From the NCBI GenBank assembly GCA_021805955.1, contig JAJZDO010000325.1, positions 1 to 5,586 of the forward strand: a stretch of 5,586 nucleotides of DNA, written 5' to 3'. Source of the stretch: Acidobacteriota bacterium (GTDB taxonomy: Bacteria > Acidobacteriota > Terriglobia > Terriglobales > Acidobacteriaceae). The translations under genes were made by a program, and so were the position numbers. A model generated the notes under the pieces. It was given only the letters and a program-made list of their open reading frames with translations, did no database searches and was not told the DNA's origin. Positions 1 through 5,586 of the stretch are shown in pieces. How positions within the stretch are numbered: the stretch's first letter is position 1; each line of letters begins with the position of its first letter.

Positions 1-2033
1 GCCTGCTGCTTACGGTGGATTACGGATGGGCCCGCTGGTTCCAGTCGCGGAAGACCTTGAGCTATGGCTTTGATAATTCGAAGCTGGGCTTTCCCAGCTC
101 ACTGGTCAGCAGCATTCAAATCCCGATGTTCCCCGCCATCAACGTCGGGGGCGGATACAGCGGAATGGCCGGCCAGAGCTACCTGCTGAATGGTAACGAT
201 ACGCACAGCCTGCTGCTTTCTCTTACCAAGCTGCTCGGACGGCAGACCATCATCGTGGGCACCGATATTGAGCTAAACCTGATCAATTATTTCAACGTGG
301 CAAATAGCGGAGGAACCTATAGCTTTGCGATTGCGCAGACGCAAGGACCCAATCCTAACGTAGCAACCCCTATCGCTGGTAATGGCATTGCCAGCCTTTT
401 GCTGGGCGATGGAAACAGTGGGTCGATGCCTATCGGTTCTGGCGTCGAAATGCGGGACTGGTACTACGCAGGCTACGTTCAGGACGATGTCCGGCTTTCC
501 GACAAACTCACGTTCAATCTGGGATTTCGCTATGAGACCCAGAGCCCGGTCACCGATCGTCACAATGAGCTGAATTACTTCGATCCCAATGTGCCCAGCC
601 CTGCCGCCAACAGTGAATTTCCCAGCCTGAAGGGCGGTTTGGTATTTGCGGGCGTCAATGGATCGTCACGAACCGTCTATCGCTGGAACCGTCTGCAGTT
701 TGAGCCACGCGTCGGTTTCGCCTACAGCCCGATTCCCAGCACTGTCATTCGCGGCGGCTTTGGCACGGTATACGCCCCGCTGGAGCTGAGCAATAATGCC
801 GTGGGCTTCAGTCCCAGCGGCGGCTTTAGTTCTTCCACGGAATGGAATACGTCGATTAACGGAGGCTTGACGCCGTTCAATCTGCTCACCAACCCGTTTC
901 CGCAGGGACTGGTGCAGCCCACAGGAAGCTCACAGGGGGCAGGTACGCTTGTGGGTCAAGCCATCAGCGTGTGGGATAACAATCCGCAAACGCCCGCTTC
1001 CTACCAGTGGAACCTCGATGTGCAGCGGCAACTGCCTTCCAACACGCTTGTTGACATTGCCTATGTGGCGAATCGCGGGCTTCATTTGACCAGCAATTTT
1101 GATCTGGACCAACTGAATCCGTCATACCTGAGCCTCGGCACTGGATTGCAGGCCCAGGTTTCGAATCCATTTCGTTCTTACGTTAAGATCGGCCCGCTTT
1201 CCAACGCGACAGTCGCCCGCCGTCAACTGCTGCTCCCTTACCCGCAATTCACGGATGTGATGGTCGTCAATTCCACGTGGGGTGGCTCAAACTACCAGTC
1301 CATGCAGTTGAAAGTGAATAAGGAAACCACGCACGGCGTAAGCTTTCTGGCGGCCTACACGGTCAGCAAGTGGCTTTCCAACGTAAATGAGAATGAGTCC
1401 TCGACGGGGCCAGGGCAAACATCCACCACCCAAAATTACTACGATCTGGCGGCGGAAAAGTCTGTTTCAGAATCGGACATTCCGCAATCGCTCATCGTAA
1501 ATGCTGTGGTTCAACTTCCATTTGGAAAGGGCAAAGCATTTCTGGGGACGGCGAGCGGTCTGGTGCAAGGGCTGGTTGGCGGCTGGGCGGCCTCAGGAAT
1601 TCTTACCGAGCAGAGCGGGCTGCCGCTTGTCTTCTCGGCGCCCATCGTTGGCGGCGGCAATCGTCCAAATTATGTTCCGGGCGTAAGTCCCAGGCTTTCC
1701 GGGTCGCGGTCAAACTCAGCGAAAGCCGCCGAGTGGTTTAACACCGCTGCCTTTGCGTTGCCCGCTCCTTTCACCTTTGGCGATGTGCCGCGCACGGAAG
1801 CCGTCGCGCGTGGGCCTGCGCTGCACAATCTCGATTTTGCCCTTTTGAAGGAGACGCAGCTCACCCATCGGCTGCAGATGCAATTCCGGGCTGAGGCTTT
1901 CAACCTGACGAACACGACGCATTTCGATCGTCCTGATTCTTCGCTAACCAGTGTCGCGTTCGGACAAATCACTGGAGTGCTGCCATCTCCTCCGCCACGG
2001 CAAATACAGTTTGCGGTGAAACTGAACTTTTAG
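1..2033 (+). CDS. Oar-like TonB-dependent outer-membrane receptor, C-terminal part (5' truncated by window)
   Basis: The frame is open from the first complete codon at position 3 to the TAG at 2031-2033, giving about 676 residues. The GTG at 15 is internal, not the start, because coding-like sequence continues upstream of it. The protein is the beta-barrel part of an acidobacterial Oar-like receptor. Family hallmarks seen in order are YVQDD followed by LTFNLGFRYE (from about 474), an RVGFAYSP...VIRGGFG segment (about 711-762), QWNLDVQRQLP followed by a VDIAYVANRGLHL block (from about 1005), LLPYPQF (about 1230), SNYQSMQLKV then AAYTVSK, LPFGKG (about 1515), GGWAASGILTEQSG, and FRAEAFNLTN (about 1884). 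It ends in KLNF with a terminal Phe, as expected of outer-membrane barrels recognised by the BAM machinery. The signal peptide, carboxypeptidase-regulatory-like domain and plug must lie upstream; relatives usually have about 1000-1200 residues. The ligand cannot be told from sequence. Family assignment is confident; substrate and precise role are unknown. Confidence 0.93.
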   Translation, partial: LLLTVDYGWARWFQSRKTLSYGFDNSKLGFPSSLVSSIQIPMFPAINVGGGYSGMAGQSYLLNGNDTHSLLLSLTKLLGRQTIIVGTDIELNLINYFNVANSGGTYSFAIAQTQGPNPNVATPIAGNGIASLLLGDGNSGSMPIGSGVEMRDWYYAGYVQDDVRLSDKLTFNLGFRYETQSPVTDRHNELNYFDPNVPSPAANSEFPSLKGGLVFAGVNGSSRTVYRWNRLQFEPRVGFAYSPIPSTVIRGGFGTVYAPLELSNNAVGFSPSGGFSSSTEWNTSINGGLTPFNLLTNPFPQGLVQPTGSSQGAGTLVGQAISVWDNNPQTPASYQWNLDVQRQLPSNTLVDIAYVANRGLHLTSNFDLDQLNPSYLSLGTGLQAQVSNPFRSYVKIGPLSNATVARRQLLLPYPQFTDVMVVNSTWGGSNYQSMQLKVNKETTHGVSFLAAYTVSKWLSNVNENESSTGPGQTSTTQNYYDLAAEKSVSESDIPQSLIVNAVVQLPFGKGKAFLGTASGLVQGLVGGWAASGILTEQSGLPLVFSAPIVGGGNRPNYVPGVSPRLSGSRSNSAKAAEWFNTAAFALPAPFTFGDVPRTEAVARGPALHNLDFALLKETQLTHRLQMQFRAEAFNLTNTTHFDRPDSSLTSVAFGQITGVLPSPPPRQIQFAVKLNF

Positions 2034-2059
2034 CTGAATCAAGCGAATCATCCAACCGC

Positions 2060-2111
2060 TGGCGTCTATTTCTGCAGGAGTCATATCTTCAGAAGCGGAC
2101 GCCATCATTTT
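2060..2111 (+). terminator. Imperfect hairpin in convergent gap, candidate terminator of the receptor gene
   Basis: TGGCGTC at 2060-2066 pairs perfectly with GACGCCA at 2098-2104. Inside it, TTCTG at 2070-2074 pairs with CAGAA at 2090-2094, and the two stems are joined by two G-T wobbles and one mismatch. A weak AGGA/TCTT step can close the apical loop. The plus-strand 3' side runs into TCATTTT (2105-2111), a short and poor T-tract. The structure starts 27 bp after the receptor stop and abuts the stop codon of the convergent repressor. No T-tract follows it on the minus strand, so intrinsic termination of the repressor there is less likely. The pairing is read directly; the terminator role is inferred. 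Confidence 0.4.
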
Positions 2112-3106
2112 GCCGGCCCGGTCGATTCGCGAACTTTTAATTCCGTAGCAATGCTGTGCCGGGCAATCTTCACCTTCGAACCAGGCGTGGACGCCTTTAG
2201 GAGGATCGAAAACGCGCTTTCGGCAATCTCTTCCCGCGGCAGCGCAATGGTCGTCAACTGCGGCGTAAACATGCGGCAAAGGGGCAGATCATCAAAGCCG
2301 ATGATGGAGATGTCACCCGGCACCGAGAGCTGCGCCTTTTGCGCTGCCTGAATGGCGCCCAATGCCATCAGGTCGTTCGTACATACCACGGCCGTGGGGC
2401 GGCGTGGGCGCGCTAACAGCTCTTGCATCGCTGCAAAACCTCCCTCCACATCCATCGTGCTGGTGGCGATAAATTCTTCGCGGACTTTTAGACCGCATTG
2501 CTTCATCTTCGATGCGAAGGCAGAGCGCCGGCGTTGGGGGGAGCTTAAACCTGCGGGACCGGAAAGAAAGCCAATCCGCGTATGTCCCAATGCCTGCAGA
2601 TGCCGCACAGCCTGCTCAAAGCCTTCGGAGTAGTCCACGTGAATATTGTGAAAGTTCTTATCCAACTCAATCTGGTTCAATAAAACAAGTGGCGTCTTGC
2701 GCCGCTTCACGCGTTCCAGTGCGGAAAGTTCGACCTCCGAGGTCATGACCGCGATGCCATCCACGTTCCGTTCCACCATACGGCGAAGACAATGGTCCAG
2801 CCGTTTCAGATCGTAGTTGGTGTGGGTAAACACCATATCGATCCCGTGGTTTCCTGAGAGTGCCTCAAACCTGTCGATCAGGTCGGGAAAGAATGGGTTC
2901 CGGATATCGGAAACGATCAGGCCGAAGAGCTTGGTGCGTCCGGCGCGAAGATACCTCGCACTGGTATTAGGCACATAATTCAGCTCATCGATGACCCGTT
3001 GAACACGCTTCGCCGTGATCGGGCGGACCTTGGACGATCCGTTCAGCACACGCGAAACGGTTGCCGTTGACACCTTCGCCAGCCGCGCGACTTCCTGTAT
3101 GTCCAT
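2105..3106 (-). CDS. LacI/GalR-family transcriptional repressor
   Basis: Complete 333-residue gene, the usual length for the family. The start is ATG at 3106 (complement of 3104-3106), because MDIQEVARLAKVS is the canonical LacI N-terminus. A longer reading from 3199 adds 31 residues unlike the family and has no ribosome-binding site. The chosen start has only a weak AGG upstream. Residues 3-22 form the helix-turn-helix, with recognition helix STATVSRVLN (13-22). Residues 47-53 (N-x-x-A-R-x-L) form the hinge helix that enters the DNA minor groove. Residues from about 59 to 325 form the periplasmic-binding-protein-like effector domain, with the family signatures NPFF (70-73), TNDLMALGA, ISIIGFDDL and PQLTTI; the C-terminus has the common VREST ending. 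The recognition helix resembles that of CcpA (SMATVSR). It is convergent with the receptor and divergent from the phosphatase, so regulation of the phosphatase and of itself is likely but inferred. The effector is unknown, probably a sugar or related metabolite as is common in the family. Confidence 0.95.
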   Translation of the reverse strand: MDIQEVARLAKVSTATVSRVLNGSSKVRPITAKRVQRVIDELNYVPNTSARYLRAGRTKLFGLIVSDIRNPFFPDLIDRFEALSGNHGIDMVFTHTNYDLKRLDHCLRRMVERNVDGIAVMTSEVELSALERVKRRKTPLVLLNQIELDKNFHNIHVDYSEGFEQAVRHLQALGHTRIGFLSGPAGLSSPQRRRSAFASKMKQCGLKVREEFIATSTMDVEGGFAAMQELLARPRRPTAVVCTNDLMALGAIQAAQKAQLSVPGDISIIGFDDLPLCRMFTPQLTTIALPREEIAESAFSILLKASTPGSKVKIARHSIATELKVRESTGPAK

Positions 3107-3163
3107 TGTTTTCAGCCTGAGACAGTATACGCAGGGCGAAAGATTCCGCTGCTCATGCGCTAA

Positions 3164-3180
3164 CCCGGCTAAAGGCCGGG
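3164..3180. repeat. GC-rich inverted repeat (short hairpin) in the repressor leader
   Basis: CCCGGC (3164-3169) and GCCGGG (3175-3180) are perfect 6-bp arms around a 5-nt TAAAG loop. The repeat lies 58 bp upstream of the repressor start. No T-tract follows on either strand, so it is not a standard intrinsic terminator. It could form a stable stem in a repressor transcript that starts farther upstream, or it may have no function. Confidence 0.4.
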
Positions 3181-3268
3181 ACATCGCGACGTTTCCCATG
3201 TAGCCAATACCGGCAGACGGCCATTAAGGAGCACTGCCTATAAGCAAGCGTTGACGTTAGGGATTTAT

Positions 3269-3294
3269 CGCCGGAAAAACTTTTTCCATTGGCG
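3269..3294. repeat. Perfect 15-bp palindrome with outer GC arms
   Basis: GGAAAAACTTTTTCC at 3273-3287 is a perfect inverted repeat, with 7-bp arms around a single central C. The flanking CGCC (3269-3272) also pairs with GGCG (3291-3294) across a 3-nt ATT bulge, so a longer cruciform or RNA stem is possible. It lies about 180 bp before the phosphatase start and 33 bp upstream of the operator-like dyad. It could be a protein-binding site or a structural element. Its odd-length centre does not match the even-length, CG-centred operators typical of LacI-family proteins. Confidence 0.45.
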
Positions 3295-3319
3295 GGAAAC
3301 ATGGATTGCCCGGCATGCA

Positions 3320-3333
3320 TGTAATGCGTTACA
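3320..3333. promoter_or_regulatory. Candidate LacI-family operator, TGTAA-N4-TTACA dyad
   Basis: TGTAATGCGTTACA is symmetric at 12 of 14 positions. The arms TGTAA and TTACA are perfect and four bases apart, with a GC centre. Arm sequence and spacing match the CcpA-type cre pattern TGTAANCGNTTACA except for the central CG, which is GC here as in the symmetric lac operator. The adjacent repressor has a CcpA-like recognition helix. The site sits 137 bp before the phosphatase start and 214 bp before the repressor start. It overlaps a TATAAT-like hexamer (TGTAAT, five of six matches), which would suit repression. Binding is inferred. Confidence 0.5.
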
Positions 3334-3460
3334 CTCAGCCCGCTGAACAATGTTTGCTGCGGTCCACAAAACACCGCACAATCGCAGGTGCTTCTTGTGA
3401 GTTCCGATCGTGCAGTGATCGAATACTGCAAATTTGCTGCCCGCAACTTGTTGTCTGCCT

Positions 3461-3465
3461 GGAGG
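3461..3465 (+). promoter_or_regulatory. Ribosome-binding site of the phosphatase gene
   Basis: GGAGG lies four bases before the GTG at 3470. The spacing is on the short side, but the match to the anti-Shine-Dalgarno sequence is strong. It decides the start: the nearest in-frame upstream alternative (TTG at 3434) lacks such a site, and an in-frame TGA at 3416 closes the frame. The downstream ATG at 3560 would remove the Tat signal. Confidence 0.75.
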
Positions 3466-3469
3466 ACGA

Positions 3470-5586
3470 GTGAAAGGTCGTTGGAGCCGTCGAACCTTTC
3501 TGAAGCGCGCCGGTGAAACAGCCTTGGGTGCGTCGGTACTTTCCAAGGCATGGCCTTCAATGGCCGCGCCGGAATCGATGGGCGCATCGTTCCATAGCGC
3601 CTGGCCGGCAGCAGCAGACCGGCCGTGGCCCGGTCCCGACTACTGGTCCAACCCCTTGCAGGATTGGCAAGTGCGCGACGGGCGGCTGGAGTGCATCTCT
3701 GCCGGGGGTGACCGCAACGTTGCTTTGCTCACGCGAGAGATCTCGCCCCGGCCCGGGACTCTGACCATGAGCGTGCGTCTGGGTCTGCTTGCCGGCGCGG
3801 TCCTCGACAAGGGATTTGTCGGATTCCGGGTCGGCGCCAAGCAGGCGATGGGTGACTATCGCACTACTGCCCTCTACGGCCGCGGTCTCGATGCGGGCAT
3901 TCACGCAGACGGCCGTTTGTTTATCGGCACGCTGGAGGCATCCGCGCCCCGCGTCAATCTGGACGGCGAAACGGATCTGCAACTGCACGCTGAACCGCAC
4001 GATGCTGGCTATCGTGTCACGTTGCGGGCTTCCAGCGCCAGTCACCAGCATGCGGTCGAAGTGACACGCGATGTTCCGGCGGATTGGCTGACGGGTGGTG
4101 TCGCGCTTGTCTGCAGTTCCACCCCGGTCACGCCGACACCTGTCGAACCCATAGTAATCAAAGATTTCAGCTTCTATCCGCCCAAACAGCGCAGTGGCGG
4201 CGGCATGCGCTTCTGGTTCAAAGACTGGGTGCTGACCGGCAGCAAAGTGGAGGCGCACCCGGATCGCGCCTATGGCCCGATCCTTTTCACCCTCTACACA
4301 GTGAGCCGCGGCACACTGAAGCTCTCGGCGCAATTCCCGCCGCTTGATACACCCGAACAAGCGGCAACGCTGCAGATCAAAGAAGGCGGCGTCTGGAAGT
4401 CCATTGCGACCCAGAACCTGGATCCGGATGCGTGGAATGCGACCTTCCGGGTTCCGCAATGGGACGCAACGCGGGACACGCCATATCGAGTCCTGTTTAC
4501 GATGGCCGACTCCGACGGCAAACCGCGCGAGTACCACTATAAGGGCATGGTTCGGAAAGATCCCACCGCGAAGCCGGATGTGATCGTCGGCCTCCTCACA
4601 TGCATCTGGGATTTCGGATTTCCGCATGCCGACTTTACAAGTCATCTAGCTCACCACCAGCCCGACGTCCTGTTCTGGACGGGCGACCAGGTCTACGAGC
4701 CGGTCGGCGGGTTCGGTGCAATCGAGAGCCGTGCACCGGGCCGCACTGCCCCCGCTATGCTCGACTTTCAGCGGAAGTGGTTCATTTTCGGCTGGGCAGT
4801 GGGCGATCTTACACGCAACATACCGTCGGTATGCATGACCGACGATCACGACATGTATCACGGCAACATCTGGGGGTGTGGCGGCCGGCCTACAAATCCC
4901 GCGCTGGAAGGGACCGGGTCCGCGGCTCAGGGTACCGTTTCGTACTCCAACAAAAACTACGCCATTCAGGACTCCGGCGGTTACAAGATGGCGCCGCGCT
5001 GGGTCAACATGGTGCAGCGGCTGCAAACGTCGCATCTCCCCGATCCGTTCGAGCCCAGCGGAGTACTGCAGGGCATCAGCGTCTACTACACCGACCTTCA
5101 GTGGGGCGGCATCAGTTTTGCGATTCTTGAAGATCGCAAGTGGAAGTCGGCGCCGAGGCCGCTGCTGCCGGCTGCCGATATCGTGAACGGATTTGCACTG
5201 AACCGCGGCTGGAACTCACAGGCGCAGAGCGATGACCCTGACGCTGAACTGCTCGGGCAGCGGCAGATCGACTTTCTGGAATCGTGGGCGGCCGACTGGA
5301 GTGCGGGTACGTGGATGAAATTTGCGGTATCGCAGACGGTGTTCGGCTGTATCCACACGGAGCCGAGCGGCGTATATACCGACGACCACGATCCTGAAGA
5401 GAGCATTCCGGCTCCCGGAACCTACCTGGAAGGCGATCATCTGGTCGCAGACTATGATTCCAACGCGTGGCCACAGCACGGCCGCAACGCGGGTATCGAA
5501 AAATTCCGCAAAGCATTTGCCATGCATCTTTCCGGCGACCAGCACCTGGGTACCACTTCGCATTATGGAGTAGAGGAGTTCCGCGA
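3470..5586 (+). CDS. Tat-exported PhoD-family metallophosphatase with laminin-G-like N-terminal region (3' truncated by window)
   Basis: The frame runs from GTG at 3470 through 705 codons to the window end without a stop. Residues 6-12 are SRRTFLK, an exact twin-arginine motif, followed by a short hydrophobic stretch and a likely cleavage site near residues 32-33, so the enzyme should fold in the cytoplasm and act in the periplasm or beyond. Residues about 55-236 (W59, NPLQDWQVRDGRLE, later FSFY) resemble a concanavalin/laminin-G jelly roll. Residues about 255-368 look Ig-like. The metallophosphatase domain starts near 370. Its PhoD-type motifs are T-C378, GDQVYE (D406, Y409), DDHD (458-461) followed by MYHGNIWG, LGQRQIDFL (595-603), an N-x-W segment (W667) and SGDQH (688-692). 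In PhoD the Cys, Asp, Tyr and His of such motifs bind an Fe/Ca centre that cleaves phosphomono- or diesters. It is longer than Bacillus PhoD (under 600 residues) because of the extra N-terminal domain. It is divergent from the LacI-type repressor, its probable regulator. Superfamily is confident; substrate is unknown. Confidence 0.9.
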   Translation, partial: MKGRWSRRTFLKRAGETALGASVLSKAWPSMAAPESMGASFHSAWPAAADRPWPGPDYWSNPLQDWQVRDGRLECISAGGDRNVALLTREISPRPGTLTMSVRLGLLAGAVLDKGFVGFRVGAKQAMGDYRTTALYGRGLDAGIHADGRLFIGTLEASAPRVNLDGETDLQLHAEPHDAGYRVTLRASSASHQHAVEVTRDVPADWLTGGVALVCSSTPVTPTPVEPIVIKDFSFYPPKQRSGGGMRFWFKDWVLTGSKVEAHPDRAYGPILFTLYTVSRGTLKLSAQFPPLDTPEQAATLQIKEGGVWKSIATQNLDPDAWNATFRVPQWDATRDTPYRVLFTMADSDGKPREYHYKGMVRKDPTAKPDVIVGLLTCIWDFGFPHADFTSHLAHHQPDVLFWTGDQVYEPVGGFGAIESRAPGRTAPAMLDFQRKWFIFGWAVGDLTRNIPSVCMTDDHDMYHGNIWGCGGRPTNPALEGTGSAAQGTVSYSNKNYAIQDSGGYKMAPRWVNMVQRLQTSHLPDPFEPSGVLQGISVYYTDLQWGGISFAILEDRKWKSAPRPLLPAADIVNGFALNRGWNSQAQSDDPDAELLGQRQIDFLESWAADWSAGTWMKFAVSQTVFGCIHTEPSGVYTDDHDPEESIPAPGTYLEGDHLVADYDSNAWPQHGRNAGIEKFRKAFAMHLSGDQHLGTTSHYGVEEFR

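Larger units (their letters stand above)
3107..3469. other. Divergent intergenic regulatory region, 363 bp, no convincing gene
   Basis: This gap separates the repressor and phosphatase start codons. Reading frames crossing it on the minus strand have no family resemblance and overlap the phosphatase start, so I treat it as non-coding. It holds four inverted repeats entered separately or in the findings: 3164-3180, 3269-3294, 3320-3333 and 3428-3437. A minor one is CGATC (3405-3409) with GATCG (3417-3421). Minus-10-like hexamers are TATAAG (3239-3244, plus), TGTAAT (3320-3325, plus, inside the operator-like dyad) and TATACT (3129-3124, minus). None has a good -35 element at 16-18 bp, so no promoter is called. 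I saw no obvious PhoB-box direct repeat. Confidence 0.7.

Noticed and set aside
15..17. GTG at 15 as the receptor gene's start codon
   Set aside because: The frame is open and reads family-like residues from the very start of the window, no signal peptide follows, and the plug domain would be missing, so the gene begins upstream.
3107..3199. N-terminal extension of the repressor starting at 3199
   Set aside because: The extra 31 residues do not resemble the family, no ribosome-binding site precedes that ATG, and the canonical LacI N-terminus begins at the ATG at 3106.
3239..3256. Possible promoter from TATAAG (3239) and TTGACG (3251)
   Set aside because: The two hexamers are in the wrong order to work together. 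TATAAG has no good -35 at 16-18 bp upstream, and TTGACG has no -10 about 17 bp downstream (the site there is the A-tract of the palindrome).
3153..3587. Minus-strand frame of 144 codons across the divergent region
   Set aside because: It crosses the phosphatase start region and all the palindromes, has no family features, and a second unrelated frame overlaps it. It is most likely chance.
3557..4645. A 362-codon open frame on the minus strand, opposite the phosphatase gene
   Set aside because: The translation is rich in Arg, Cys and His with no recognisable domain. The plus-strand frame over the same bases has clear PhoD, Tat and jelly-roll features, so this is an antisense shadow of GC-rich coding sequence.
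4600..5130. Plus-strand frame of 176 codons inside the phosphatase gene
   Set aside because: It is Arg/Ser-rich and out of frame with the metal-binding motifs read continuously through the same bases.

Overview
This window looks like chromosomal DNA from a Gram-negative, soil-type bacterium, most probably an Acidobacteriota (Terriglobia) member. The main clue is the first gene, an Oar-like TonB-dependent outer-membrane receptor of the kind greatly expanded in that phylum. The moderately high GC content, the LacI-family regulator and the Tat-exported PhoD-type phosphatase fit, but the assignment is inferred from protein style and not from a marker gene.

Layout: (1) 1-2033, plus strand, the C-terminal part of the TonB-dependent receptor; its signal peptide, carboxypeptidase-regulatory-like domain and plug lie before the window. 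(2) 2034-2104, a 71-bp convergent gap almost filled by an imperfect hairpin that may end transcription of the receptor. (3) 2105-3106, minus strand, a complete LacI/GalR-family repressor of 333 residues. (4) 3107-3469, a 363-bp divergent intergenic region with no convincing gene but several inverted repeats, including a LacI-operator-like TGTAA-N4-TTACA dyad and a perfect 15-bp palindrome. (5) 3470-5586, plus strand, the first 705 codons of a large Tat-exported PhoD-family phosphatase/phosphodiesterase. It starts at GTG behind a GGAGG ribosome-binding site and runs off the window end without a stop. It has an exact twin-arginine motif, a laminin-G/concanavalin-like N-terminal region, an Ig-like linker and the metal-binding motifs of the PhoD superfamily.

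Working model (inference): the repressor controls the divergent phosphatase gene, and possibly itself, through the dyads between them. The exported enzyme would act on a phosphorylated or glycosylated substrate in the periplasm or at the cell surface. The receptor belongs to a family that may import large or scarce ligands, but it is convergent to the repressor and need not share its regulation. A PhoD-like enzyme next to a LacI-type regulator suggests control by a carbon or sugar signal more than by phosphate starvation. No mobile element, CRISPR array, tRNA or rRNA is visible. I see no clearly new system; the points most worth checking are the operator-regulator pairing and the unusual domain architecture of the phosphatase.
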